From contig CM030938.1 in the NCBI GenBank assembly GCA_018136815.1, forward strand, positions 1,958,202-2,022,201: a stretch of DNA of 64,000 bases, given 5' to 3'. The position numbers were made by a program, and so were the translations under genes. The notes under the pieces are model-generated. The model made no database searches and had not been told where the DNA came from. It saw only the letters and a program-made list of their open reading frames with translations. This DNA comes from Isochrysis galbana. Taxonomy: Eukaryota; Haptophyta; Isochrysidales; Isochrysidaceae. Every line of letters begins with the position of its first letter. The stretch's first letter is position 1. Of the stretch, positions 50,798-61,290 are shown piece after piece.

Positions 50798-51051
50798 GTA
50801 CGCATCAAGCAAGGCACACGGCATGTATTGGGCCGGGGCGGGAGTCGCCACCAAAGCGAGCAGCAAGTACACACCACCCGGTGTAGCTGCAGGTGGACTT
50901 GCGGCACATAACATGGGCGGATAGTACGCATCTAGCAAGGTACAAGGCATGTATTGGGCCGGGGCGGAAGTCGCCACCAAAGCGAGCAGAAAGTACACAC
51001 CACCCGGTTTAGATGCAGGTGTACTTGCAGCACGTTGACATGGGCGGATAG
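50798..51051. repeat. Tandem duplication, 2 x about 126-128 bp
   Basis: 50798-50923 and 50924-51051 share GTACGCATC-AGCAAGG, GGCATGTATTGGGCCGGGGC, GTCGCCACCAAAGCGAGCAG, AAGTACACACCACCCGG and ATGGGCGGATAG with about ten differences. It lies just downstream of the thioredoxin stop, in the 3' flank. Confidence 0.85.
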
Positions 51052-51106
51052 TGAGCGCTGCTGCCCGCCGTAGAGAAGGCAATTGAGCTGGCGCCTAATT
51101 GTGCAA

Positions 51107-51654
51107 TCAGCTCGCAACGTGTCGGTCAATAGTGTCTTTCAGCTTCTGCGAGTCCGCGCCCACAATTGTATCCAAGCATTTTCCAGCCTTCCAGAATTGG
51201 AACGTGGGCATGGCCGTCACGCTGTGCTCCTGCAATGGCGAATGATGGGTGCACGGGTCGACAAGGTCAGTGTGCACAACACACTAAATACTGTGTGATG
51301 GCGGCCAAGGGCTGTGCCAGGCAGACGCACCTGTGCCACCTCGGGCAAATCGTCGACGTCGATTTTGAGGAAGCTGGCCGTCGTATGCTCCTTCGCCAGG
51401 TTGGTGTAGATTGGAGAGATCATGCGGCACGGCCCGCACCTATTGTGGCCGGGCACACAGCAAGTTGGCAGACGTCGCCTGCCGCACGCAGCGGCGTGCT
51501 ACGCTCACCAGGAGGCGGTGAAATAGAGCACGGTGCACTTGTCCTGGGCGATGGCTCTGGACACCGTCAAATCGCTTCCCGCGTTGACCACGCACATCTG
51601 GCGCGCCCATCGAGCCGTCGGGCGGCACGCGCGGCTCGAGGCTGCGAGCAGCAT
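51107..51654 (-). CDS. Thioredoxin, probably mitochondrial (three exons)
   Basis: Exons 51654..51509, 51439..51331 and 51229..51107; introns 69 bp and 101 bp, both GT-AG; 125 residues. The first splice recreates the active site: TASW-CGPCRM (Trp49-Cys50-Gly-Pro-Cys53). Exon 2 continues ISPIYTNLAKEHTTASFLKI and DVDDLPEVAQ; exon 3 is EHSVTAMPTFQFWKAGKCLD with the cis-Pro at 93, ending RHVAS. Residues 1-20 (MLLAASSRACRPTARWARQM) are Arg/Ala/Ser-rich with no acidic residue, as in mitochondrial presequences. It is a dithiol reductase, and the nearby selenoperoxiredoxin is a plausible substrate. All three exons sum to a multiple of three with no internal stop. Confidence 0.92.
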
Positions 51655-51919
51655 GGCGAAGCGAGAAGAGACCTTTCTGCAACGCGGGTGAAATGAAAAA
51701 AGTACTGCGGCGTTATCTGAACATTGTACATGTGTGGTGGTAGGACGGTGGCGCGGGGGGGGGCAAGGGTGAGCGCAGGAAAAAAAAAGGCACTTATATC
51801 AGTAAAACGTGGGGGCACTGGCTGGTGGCTGGGCACCCCGGATGTTCTGTCATATATAATATCATATATGATATCTCAGTCTCAGTAGTCAGGGACCTGA
51901 TACTAAGTATCATATGACA

Positions 51920-52154
51920 AAACCTAGTATGTGTAAAAAAAAACATCTGAAGATTCTGGGCTACACACCTACTATTGACGGGTTCCCCCTTTACTACCAA
52001 CACCGCCCTTAACTTCCCTTTCCCCACCTCTTTCCCTGCCCCCCTTCATTCCTTTTTCTTTGGTTTCCGGGGTCCGGCCTCGGTGCGCTACCTAAGGCCT
52101 GGTTCGGAGTGTGGGGGCCGAGCAGGCCTTTTGAGTCGAAACCTAGTACGTGTA
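51920..52154 (-). mobile_element. E1-type LINE 3' end with 16-bp TSD and oligo(T) tail
   Basis: Flanks AAACCTAGTATGTGTA (51920-51935) and AAACCTAGTACGTGTA (52139-52154) form a 16-bp target duplication with one mismatch. The insert is the 3' 200 bp of the E1 family (about 11045-11236) in minus orientation. It ends on its sense strand CCCAGAATCTTCAGATG and nine Ts. This is a 5'-truncated insertion. Confidence 0.85.
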
Positions 52155-52464
52155 CTATATATATGTATATATTATACTACCTCCGTTCCATTACTCAGAT
52201 GTCAAGGAGGCTTTAAACAATAACTGTCAGCTAGACACTAATATTGGGGCCCCGCCAAAGATGTTAGAGGGGAGAGGGTACATTGGGGCTTAACATGAAC
52301 ATTTTGTTTCATCTCAATAGTGTGATTCGCACCTACGGACAAAGTCACAAAGAAAGGAATTCTAATCAGTGTCAGTGTCCTCGAGCACATCACAGATCAC
52401 GGCGGTGCGGCAAATCATACTCATTCGATCCCTCCACCTCAACGATGCGCGCCAACACCAGGCT

Positions 52465-53006
52465 TTAGTTATTGAAGAGAGCACTAAATTCTTCAGGGGG
52501 TGTATTCATGCTGAATGCTTGCTCACAATTGCACAGTGGCAAGGCCACCAGCACCCTTGCGGCATGCCGGCAGACGTTCCGCCTCAGCCAGCCGCCAGCT
52601 GATGATGTTCGGCTGACCTCAGTCGGATAGCGCGGGCCAACATGATACTTCTCCCACAATGCCGCGTGCGCTCGCTGCCACTCCTTCCCATGCTTCGGCT
52701 CGGGCAGCCGCTCGCGCTCGTATGCTCGTATGCCACAGCAATTGCCGCCTGGCAGTTCGGCGTCAATGACCACTGCCACTTCTTGGACGGTGGGGCCGCA
52801 TCCTCCTTGGGCGTGCTGGGCGGCTCAGGAGGCTGCTCGGGAGAAGCAGGACGGCAGCGCCTCACAAAGTCGCCACCGGTGCGCCTCCCATGCTGCTGGG
52901 GCTCGACCACCTTCAGGCGCGCCATGCGGCCCGGCTCTCGCGAGAGAGGCGGAGCGGCGAGAGCTTTCGTGGCAAGGCGATCGGCCGTGTAGCTAGGGGG
53001 CGCCAA
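52465..53006 (-). other. Uncharacterised minus-strand coding-like segment
   Basis: Two overlapping frames look more protein-like than background: one with RMARLKVVEPQQHGRRTGGD and FVRRCRPASPEQPPEPPSTP, the other with LPEPKHGKEWQRAHAALWEK and YHVGPRYPTEVSRTSSAGGW. They may be exons of one gene joined by a short intron or a decayed gene. No family was recognised and no splice pair was convincing. Confidence 0.3.
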
Positions 53007-53090
53007 AATCGTGTTTGATCAATACTGAAAATATAATATTCGGACGCCCTTGGTGGCTTTGGGTGCCAGATTTTTTGGTGGTCTTTCGCC
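52994..53090 (+). repeat. Short repeat shared with 17437-17505
   Basis: TTGATCAATACTGAAAATA, CGGACGCCCTTGGTGGC and TTTGGGTGCCAGAT match 17437-17505 in reverse complement. It begins CTAGGGGGCGCCAAAATCGT, which would suit a hAT terminal repeat about 330 bp upstream of the transposase start, but a matching right end was not found. Confidence 0.5.
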
Positions 53091-53321
53091 CCAGTGTACC
53101 CGCTATTCCCCTCTCCACACGAATTTCTTTTATGTCAACTTTACTGCCCCTATTTTGGCGATGCGGTTCAGTAATGGAACGGAGGTAGTACATATAGCAT
53201 TGGCGCGAAAGCCAACGACTGACGCCCTGCCACCGCGCCGCCGCTCCGCCGCTCCGCCCCCCCTCCCCCCTCCCCCCTCCGCCCCCTCTCCCTCCTTGCT
53301 CCTTGCCCTCTCTCCCTCACC

Positions 53322-54860
53322 ATGGCGCCGGTCACCATCGATGAGCTATTTGAGAACGACCACGAGGACATCGATTGGGGAAGGCGTCCCATCCCGAAGC
53401 TCGACGGCAACTCGCTGCTCTGGTCCACCATCGAGGAGGCGGCCGGCCGCCAGAAGACCACGAAGAGCAAGTCGTGCCTCTTCTGCGGGACTTGCTACAC
53501 GGGCGGGCCGTTCAACATCAAAGTTCACCTGGACCCAAACATCAAACCACGGGTTATCCGTGCGTGCCGTCCGAGTCCGGTCTGGAATGACCGATACAAC
53601 GAGGTCTTGGCCGAGATACGTCTGCGAGCAAATCAGCAACATGCGACCGCGTTGGAGAAGGAGAAGATGGAGGCCGCGAAGGCGCACGGTCGAGTCCTGG
53701 CCGAGCACAAGAAGTTCTTCAACGGCGTGGGCATCGACGAGGTCACGGGCGCGTGGTTGCGCGTCGTCGTGAAGAAAGCGCTGCCGCTGGACCTCTTCGA
53801 CGACGCGCATTTTCGGCGTGCGGTGGCCTTGTCCGCGATGGCCGGCCGAAAGATTGTGAAGGAGGGAGGCGAGGACACTTACTTACCCCACAAGAAGTGC
53901 ATGACCGCGAAGGAGCTGCCGATTCTCGACTGCAAGCTCACCAAGACAGTCGATGATAAGGTGAAGAAGATCGCGTCGGTCACGGGCGCTGTCATCATTT
54001 CGGATGGGTGGACGAGTGTTGCGAATAAACCTGTCATCAACGCATTGGCAGCATTGCCTCTGGGATCATACTTTCTCACCGCGCTCGACACGTCTGGCGA
54101 GACGAAGGATAGCGCCTACATCGCCAAGTTCATGAACGAGCAGATTGAGAAGTTTGGCAGCAAGAATGTTGTGGGCGTTTGCATGGACGGCGCCTGCAAA
54201 TCCTCATTTGACCTCATCACAGAGAGGCACCCCCACATCTTCCCGTTCATCTGTCCGACTCACTCGCTCGATAACTTCCTGAAGAATGTTTGCTCGGATA
54301 AAGTTGTCGTCAGGGTGAAGGGCATCGAGGGCGAGTTCGAATGGGGCGAGGACTATTTCTCGGACGCGATCGATAAGGTCTGGGAGGTTGTGAAGTTCGT
54401 CTCCAATCACCAAAAACCGCTCGCTCGCTTTCGGGAATTGGGGGCTGAAGTACCCAAGGAGCACCGGCCCAAGGGCGGCATGGAACTGGTTCGTTATTCA
54501 GAAACACGCTTCGCGTCAAAAATCCTGATGTTGAGACGCTACATCAACGTCTTGCGTGTGCTCGACAGGCTGGTCATTGACGACGTGTACACTACGTGGC
54601 TTGGCAAACAAGCGCGCGATGTGAAGGAAAGGGGTGCTGAGATCAAGCGCATCATTCGAGATGAGGACGTTACTAGCGCCGCCCGCGTGTGCCTTCGTGT
54701 TTGCGAGCCAGTTGTGCGCGTGCTCCGCATGACTGATAGCAAGCTCGGCGCGACCTTAGGTAAAGTCTACGCTTACATGTTGCAAGTTGATGTTCACCTC
54801 CGTAATCCTATCGAAGGTTTGGATGAGCACATTAGGAAGAAGATCCACAACATCATTATG
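53322..54860 (+). pseudogene. hAT-family transposase (DUF659 type), C-terminus lost
   Basis: 513 uninterrupted codons from MAPVTIDELF. An N-terminal BED-like finger (CLFCGTCYTGGPFNIKVHLD) is followed by DUF659 blocks: LPILDCKLTKTVDDKVKKI, GAVIISDGWTSVANKPVINA, GVCMDGACKSSFDLITERHP, FPFICPTHSLDNFLKNVCSD, VRYSETRFASKILMLRRYIN. These are the catalytic RNase-H-like core and its insertion. At codon 513 (KKIHNIIM) the hAT sequence stops and runs into a dispersed repeat that happens to stay open to 55322. The dimerisation domain needed for activity is therefore missing. The good condition of the remaining ORF suggests recent loss. Confidence 0.85.
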
Positions 54861-55155
54861 CCCGCCAGACACCAAATGCACAGGGACCACCCACACAGTC
54901 ACACCAATCGCGTGGGCCGCGCGCCGAAATCTCGTGGATATCAGCCACCCGCCGAGCCCATTCGACGTTTGACGTCTCCGAGCGAGGCCGGAGAGCCCAA
55001 CTTCAAACTGATGCCGGGCGCGCTGCGTGCCCGATTTCGACGATCCATCCAGATGGGGGGCCCCGCCAGACACCAAATGCACAGGGACCACCCACACAGT
55101 CACACCAATCGCGTGGGCCGCGCGCCGAAATCTCGTGGATATCAGCCATCCGTTG
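54861..55155. repeat. Dispersed repeat R4, two direct copies inside the hAT locus
   Basis: Copies at 54861-54950 and about 55034-55151 share CCCGCCAGACACCAAATGCA, CAGGGACCACCCACACAGTC and CGCGCCGAAATCTCGTGGAT. A third, inverted copy is at 57893-58050. The first copy starts exactly where the transposase homology ends. Confidence 0.75.
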
Positions 55156-56467
55156 GGTGGGCTGCGCGGGCAATGATGCCAGAGGGTCAGGGGGTGGTCG
55201 GACTGTCGGCAGCCCGACACGACGCTGCATCGGGCGGGAATCAAATGCCGAATGTAGCAAAGATATCAAGGAACCGATCCCCCCGCGGGCGCGACGGCCC
55301 ATTCTTTACGGGTAGAGCGTGAGTGCGCGTGACGGAGGGGGCGAGAGGGGGGGCGGATCGCACCATTTCTTGGCGAAGATTTTCGTAGCGTCAGGTAGCC
55401 CCCCCCGGAGCTTTTTTATTGGGCACCGCGCCACGGTCAAAAAATGCAGCCCAACCCTTACTAATAGTTAAAAAGCCCCTGTTTGACCGCCCTATTCATT
55501 GTAGCCCCAACGCGCCAAAATCTACTAAAAAAAAATCCCTGGCCACCGCGAAAAAAACACCGCATTGTCTTCGCTCGTACTCGTACTCGCCACCATGAAA
55601 CAATTGGCAATTGGCTTCTGAAACTTTGCAGAAGCTCTTATGATAGCATGATAGATACACCTCTCCATGCATTCACATCGACTTTGGGCGGGGGGGGGGG
55701 GGGGAGAGGGTCTCGCAGAGCGACTGCAGAACACAGAACGAGAAGTCGAAGTCATGCCGTTTTATTACCTTAAACGAGCCAACAATTGTAGTAACATTAA
55801 AAACAAAATTCGAATCGCAAATTCCGAGACCGAGACCAAATAAATCCGCAAACCTGGGCTTGAGACCAAAATCCGCAAACCTGGAACCTGGGCTTGAGAC
55901 CATGGGGAATCCGAATTTGTGTGTCTTGTGCGTCAGTAGCAACACGGGGGACTGTTCAACTGTGAGTGTGGGCGCGTACCTTACACGAATATTCATGCCT
56001 ACAGCCTTCAGATATGGGCAGGAATACAAATACAACACTCGTCACAGGCTGTCACAGGCATGGCGGGATAATTCCGGGACTGAAGAGTTGTGTCCAAATA
56101 GCTAGTGCGGTTGGCTAGGATACAACATCAATTATTTGATTGTATATAGGGCCCAAAAAGGGGGCTAAATCTAAATCTATGTGGCACCGTATGTTGGCCG
56201 TTGGCCGTTGGCGGGAGTACAATAATAAGCATAAGTATTATAACAAGGAGCTCGTCAACTCGTCAGTGGAGATACAGATGCCTACGGCGCCACTCGAAAG
56301 CGTCAGCGACGGCACGGGCCGCGAATCCAGCTGCGGCGGCACCGAGTATGGCTGCTGTTTTGTCGAGCTGAGCTGCAGCCTCAAGGTAACAAGAAAGGAA
56401 CTGATGCGTGAATAAAATACTTGAGGTATATGGAGTACAGGATCACGTGTGGCCTCCGTGTGAACCT

Positions 56468-56540
56468 GGGTTTGTGGCACAGTTGGGAGCGCGTCAGACT
56501 GAAGATCTGAAGGTCCCGAGTTCGATCCTCGGCGAACCCA
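56468..56540 (+). tRNA. tRNA-Phe (anticodon GAA)
   Basis: 73 nt: acceptor GGGTTTG/CGAACCC with discriminator A; D arm with AGTTGGGA; anticodon arm TCAGA-CTGAAGA-TCTGA (GAA); variable AGGTC; T arm CCGAG-TTCGATC-CTCGG. The A box (TGGCACAGTTGG) and B box (GTTCGATCC) are intact and there is no intron. The D stem has one A-C mismatch. It sits inside the inverted-repeat arm, so the locus is present twice. Confidence 0.95.
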
Positions 56541-56547
56541 TTTTTTT
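56541..56547 (+). terminator. Pol III T-run terminator of tRNA-Phe
   Basis: Seven Ts directly after the discriminator base. Confidence 0.85.
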
Positions 56548-56965
56548 GCGGCCGGCTTCTTTCCCGTGTTGTTGTTGTTGCAGCCAACGTCTTCTTGCTC
56601 CTGCTCGATACGGCCCACGCAGACTTCCTCATCCCCAGCGTCTCCATCCATAGGCATGGGCCACATACCAGCCTCCGATCTTGTTGTTGTTGTGGCCAGC
56701 TTTTGCTGTGTTGTCTTGCTGCGGCATCTGCATCTGGCCACGCAGCCGTCGGCCTTCCTCATTCCCAGCGTCTCCATCCATACACATGGGCCACACAGCA
56801 GACCCCCTCGACGCGAGAGAGATATAAGAGAGAGCAGACCCCTGGGTTTTGTTAAATCACCTACTTGTGGTGGGTCCATAGTCCATAGACCACAGTCCAC
56901 AGCCGCGTGTGAGGTAATTGATGTCGTACAGTTTTTTCATCACGTACTCGCTACGAAAGCACTGA

Positions 56966-57890
56966 GTTATCCATCCTTTGGGCATACAGGTAGGTGGTAA
57001 AAAAAATAGTCGAATTCGAACTCAACTCCAACTTTTTGACCGTTTGATCATTGATAGCCCGGTCACTCACTAGGGGGGTGCGGAGGGCACCATCTCCATC
57101 TGGAATGGGCAAACGAAGGCCTAAACAAGCTTCCTATGTGCCTATATGTTCCGGTTTGGGGGTCTTCCGGCAAAATTTTCGAAAAATACGTACCCGATTT
57201 TAGGCCTCTGACGGCCGTGCGGAAATATATATGTCAGGCCCCCTTCCGGTATTATTTTACAGATGGCCTTCATGCGCGCTTCTCGCAGCGAAACACGAAA
57301 CCATGGGCAAGGCCAGCAGCTGACCCGGACCTAAGATCCTGGTTCAATATGCATAGCAATACATTTTCGCTATTTTTTTATTGACTTGAACGTGAACGTG
57401 TCTATAAAAACGGCGGGCAAACTATTGACTGGCCCGTGCTTGGCGGGCACGACTTGTGTGTCTCCGAACGTGAATGGCCTTGGAGGTCTACTTGGAGGTC
57501 ATCCGTGTGTACAAAAAATTCCAAAAGTTGGCTCGAGATGAGCGCGAAGCAGCCGGTGTCCAATCGTGATTCACGACACGATTGCCCACAGAAATCGATC
57601 GCAACCATCACGCCTGAAGCTTTCAGGCCGGTGCTTGTGCTTGGCTAGATTACATATTGAATCTACTAGTAGCCAAAAGAACGGGCGGTCTAGAGCTCGA
57701 AATTCGCCCTTCTGCCCAATTTTCGAGCCCTCCGTGCGGAGAAAAACTCTCCCTTATTTAGACGAAGACGATTGCCCATCAACGAGTACTACGCGGCGCC
57801 TGACAACGATTGGTACACGGGAAAGGCGATTCGCGTCGCGCCAAACAAGTGGACCGTGCAATACGATGTTGACAAGACCGTGTCAGAGAT
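56966..57890. other. Spacer of inverted repeat, no gene recognised
   Basis: Short frames only, for example MALEVYLEVIRVYKKFQKLA near 57475, which looks protein-like but ends after about 31 codons. No family could be assigned. Confidence 0.35.
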
Positions 57891-57892
57891 CA

Positions 57893-58050
57893 CGGCTCCA
57901 CGGCTGGCTGATTTCAACGAGATTTCGGCGCGCGTCCCGCCCGATTGCCCGATTGGCATGACTGTGCGGCTGTGCGGGTGGCCCCTGTGTATTTGTATTT
58001 GGTGTCTGGCGGGGTCACTCATCTGGATGGATCGTCGAAAACGCGTCGGT
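57893..58050 (-). repeat. Dispersed repeat R4, third copy
   Basis: Reverse complement contains TTTTCGACGATCCATCCAGA, CCCGCCAGACACCAAAT and CGCGCCGAAATCTCGTTGAA, matching the two copies in the hAT locus. It lies inside a 123-codon plus-strand frame (57772-58143) that is not recognised as a gene. Confidence 0.7.
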
Positions 58051-58449
58051 GTGGACGAGGGCGAGCTGCTCGGCTTCTCTACCGACGACATCTCGCTAGC
58101 GGGGGACGAGTCGTCGAGGACCTCGAGGAGCATGCCTGTCTGAGCGCCGCCGCCGCTCGCGGTGGGTACGACCCCTCTCCCTTGCCCCCTTCCTCCCCCG
58201 TGTCCTCGCCCCCTATCTCCGCGCCCTCGCCCCCTTCCTCCCCCGCGTCCTCGCCCCCTTCCTCCGCGTCCCCGCCCACCCTGCCGCTGCTCGCCCACGG
58301 TGTGCTCATGTCCGTCGCGTGGGGCGTGCTCCTCCCCTCGGGGGCTCCCGGCTCACCGGCGGCCGCTGGCTCCGTGTGCATCGCGCGGTGCAGGTGTGTC
58401 TCTCCTCCTCGCGCCCCCCCATCGGCCCTCCCTCCCACCCAAAAAGGTA

Positions 58450-59920
58450 GGAAACCCGGCCCAGGCCCCTGCAGGCCTCCTGGGTCCTGGGGACCTGAAG
58501 AGGGGTCGCAGGCGCGCGCCATCGCGCCATGGGCCAGAGCCGCAGGGAAGAGAGGAGGAAGAGGGAAGAGGGAGGGGAGGGGGGAGCGGCAGCTCTCCCC
58601 TCCGGCAGAAACGTGTCTTCTCGCCCCGTTTGGGTAAGAGAAGACGGGGGCGCCAGAGCCAGGAGGGAAGGGCCGCGGCTCGCCGCGGCCACTCGCCTCG
58701 GCGAGAGAGATTAGCGCTTCTGGGCTCTCATTCACGAGTGCCCCCCCCCCCCCTGCGTTGTTTTTACCCGAAAGGGGTTTTCCCCCAGCGTGGACTCGAG
58801 GAGAGGACGTGCTGGGGTGCGCGGGGTCGGTGCGTGCACAGGGGGGAGGACAAATATCGAGGGGAGGGGGCAGTGCCCCTTCTAAGGCTGTGAACACCCA
58901 CCGGCCATACCAAACGTGTTTCAACCTGGTAGTGGCCCACGGCTACATAGGCTGGTAGTGTTAGTGGACTATAGCTACATAGATTGGTAGTGTTAGTGAC
59001 GAAAGTGGTGGGTGTTAACATGTTAACACTGTTAACACGTTAACACCTTACTTCTAGAGCGGGCCGAACATGGATAAAAAATGGTGGGGTAGGAGTACGC
59101 AAGCGCAGGGGCAGGGGGGGGGCGGGGCGCGGAAGGGGACAGTCGGGCAAGCGCAAGCGCAAGCAAAGGGAAAGCGGCGACGGCACCGGATGAGACAGAG
59201 ATAGAAGTCAGACAGAGACATATGAGGTGGGCGCAGAAGGCAGAAGGGGAAGGGGAGGGGGAGAGGGGGAAGGAAATCTGCGGAGGGGGGGGGGGGGGGA
59301 GAATCTGCGGAGGGGGGGGGGGGGAAGGAAATCTGCGGGGGGGGGGTTCTGAATGCGAGGGGCCCAGTTCTGCCACCTCCATTACTTACTTAAACGCGTG
59401 GACAATTACCATAACAAGTAACAAGAACAAGCAACAGTAAAAATAAAACTCAAATCTTCGAATTTCGAGACGAAAATCGGCGAACCAGGACTTGAGTCCA
59501 GGGAGAATCCGAATCTGCAAGCCTTACGCGACCACGACGAGCATAGAAGACGGAATATAACGAACAAGGCTCGTGATCATGCCGAAATATTCATGCCAAA
59601 AGGCCTGAGGCCTGAATACAACACTGTTTAACACAGCGGCAAAAGGGGCCATTACCACCATGTTAACACCTTGCGGCAAAATTGCTACATAGATGGTTAG
59701 TGTTAGTGCCCGAGGCACTAACACTATCAGGGTGGTAGTGTTAAATGCTTGGGTGTTTGGGTGTTAACTGGTTAACACTTTAACTGGTTCACAGCCCTAG
59801 CCCCTTCCCCCCGGTAGCACTCGGACACCTGGCTCGTCAGGCATGGCGGGATTCCGGGACAGAAAAGTTGTGTCCAATTAGCTAGTGGGGTTGGCTAGGA
59901 TATAACATTAATTATTTTAT
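58450..59920 (-). repeat. R1 repeat copy interrupted by a hAT element
   Basis: 58450-58882 matches about 8145-8555, and 59808-59920 matches about 8560-8670, ending GGCTAGGATATAACATTAAT. The break is filled by the 917-bp hAT element. The AT-rich end directly abuts the right inverted-repeat arm at 59925. The hairpin end is missing. Confidence 0.8.
58875..59807. mobile_element. Non-autonomous hAT element (917 bp) with 8-bp TSD
   Basis: Element 58883..59799 has terminal inverted repeats TAAGGCTGTGAAC and TAGGGCTGTGAAC (one mismatch) and a perfect 8-bp target duplication, GCCCCTTC, at 58875-58882 and 59800-59807; both are hallmarks of hAT transposons. Subterminal GTTAACAC/GTGTTAAC motifs repeat at both ends. 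There is no transposase ORF. It interrupts an R1 copy, so it is younger. Confidence 0.9.
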
Positions 59921-60342
59921 TTATTCAGTGCTTTCGTAGCGAGTACGTGATGAAAAAACTGTACGACATCAATTACCTCACACGCGGCTGTGGACTGTGG
60001 TCTATGGACTATGGACCCACCACAAGTAGGTGATTTAACAAAACCCAGGGGTCTGCTCTCTCTTATATCTCTCTCGCGTCGAGGGGGTCTGCTGTGTGGC
60101 CCATGTGTATGGATGGAGACGCTGGGAATGAGGAAGGCCGACGGCTGCGTGGCCAGATGCAGATGCCGCAGCAAGACAACACAGCAAAAGCTGGCCACAA
60201 CAACAACAAGATCGGAGGCTGGTATGTGGCCCATGCCTATGGATGGAGACGCTGGGGATGAGGAAGTCTGCGTGGGCCGTATCGAGCAGGAGCAAGAAGA
60301 CGTTGGCTGCAACAACAACAACACGGGAAAGAAGCCGGCCGC

Positions 60343-60349
60343 AAAAAAA
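60343..60349 (-). terminator. Pol III T-run terminator of second tRNA-Phe
   Basis: Seven As on the plus strand (Ts on the transcribed sense) directly after the tRNA 3' end. Confidence 0.85.
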
Positions 60350-60422
60350 TGGGTTCGCCGAGGATCGAACTCGGGACCTTCAGATCTTCAGTCTGACGCG
60401 CTCCCAACTGTGCCACAAACCC
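60350..60422 (-). tRNA. tRNA-Phe (anticodon GAA), second copy
   Basis: Identical in sequence to the copy at 56468-56540, in the opposite arm. All stems, the GAA anticodon and the internal promoter boxes are the same, including the D-stem mismatch. Confidence 0.95.
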
Positions 60423-61290
60423 AGGTTCACACGGAGGCCACACGTGATCCTGTACTCCATATACCTCAAGTATTTTATTCACGCATCAGTTCCTTTCTTG
60501 TTACCTTGAGGCTGCAGCTCAGCTCGACAAAACAGCAGCCATACTCGGTGCCGCCGCAGCTGGATTCGCGGCCCGTGCCGTCGCTGACGCTTTCGAGTGG
60601 CGCCGTAGGCATCTGTATCTCCACTGACGAGTTGACGAGCTCCTTGTTATAATACTTATGCTTATTATTGTACTCCCGCCAACGGCCAACGGCCAACATA
60701 CGGTGCCACATAGATTTAGATTTAGCCCCCTTTTTGGGCCCTATATACAATCAAATAATTGATGTTGTATCCTAGCCAACCGCACTAGCTATTTGGACAC
60801 AACTCTTCAGTCCCGGAATTATCCCGCCATGCCTGTGACAGCCTGTGACGAGTGTTGTATTTGTATTCCTGCCCATATCTGAAGGCTGTAGGCATGAATA
60901 TTCGTGTAAGGTACGCGCCCACACTCACAGTTGAACAGTCCCCCGTGTTGCTACTGACGCACAAGACACACAAATTCGGATTCCCCATGGTCTCAAGCCC
61001 AGGTTCCAGGTTTGCGGATTTTGGTCTCAAGCCCAGGTTTGCGGATTTATTTGGTCTCGGTCTCGGAATTTGCGATTCGAATTTTGTTTTTAATGTTACT
61101 ACAATTGTTGGCTCGTTTAAGGTAATAAAACGGCATGACTTCGACTTCTCGTTCTGTGTTCTGCAGTCGCTCTGCGAGACCCTCTCCCCCCCCCCCCCCC
61201 CCGCCCAAAGTCGATGTGAATGCATGGAGAGGTGTATCTATCATGCTATCATAAGAGCTTCTGCAAAGTTTCAGAAGCCAATTGTTTCTG

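Larger units (their letters stand above)
55608..56965 (+). repeat. Left arm of 1.36-kb inverted repeat
   Basis: Reverse complement of 59925-61284, with identical translated frames on both arms (for example a 220-codon frame) and only a G-run length difference seen. The arm holds a tRNA-Phe gene, an R1 AT-rich end fragment (about 56040-56150) and an H-type 5'UTR-like segment (about 55725-56035). Confidence 0.9.
59925..61284 (-). repeat. Right arm of 1.36-kb inverted repeat
   Basis: Mirror copy of 55608-56965. Beyond its outer end (61285) the sequence passes directly into another H-type 5' region copy. Confidence 0.9.

Noticed and set aside
56238-60652. Two identical 220-codon frames (56238-56900 minus, 59990-60652 plus)
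   Set aside because: They are mirror images through the inverted repeat and run antisense through the tRNA-Phe gene. No protein family pattern.
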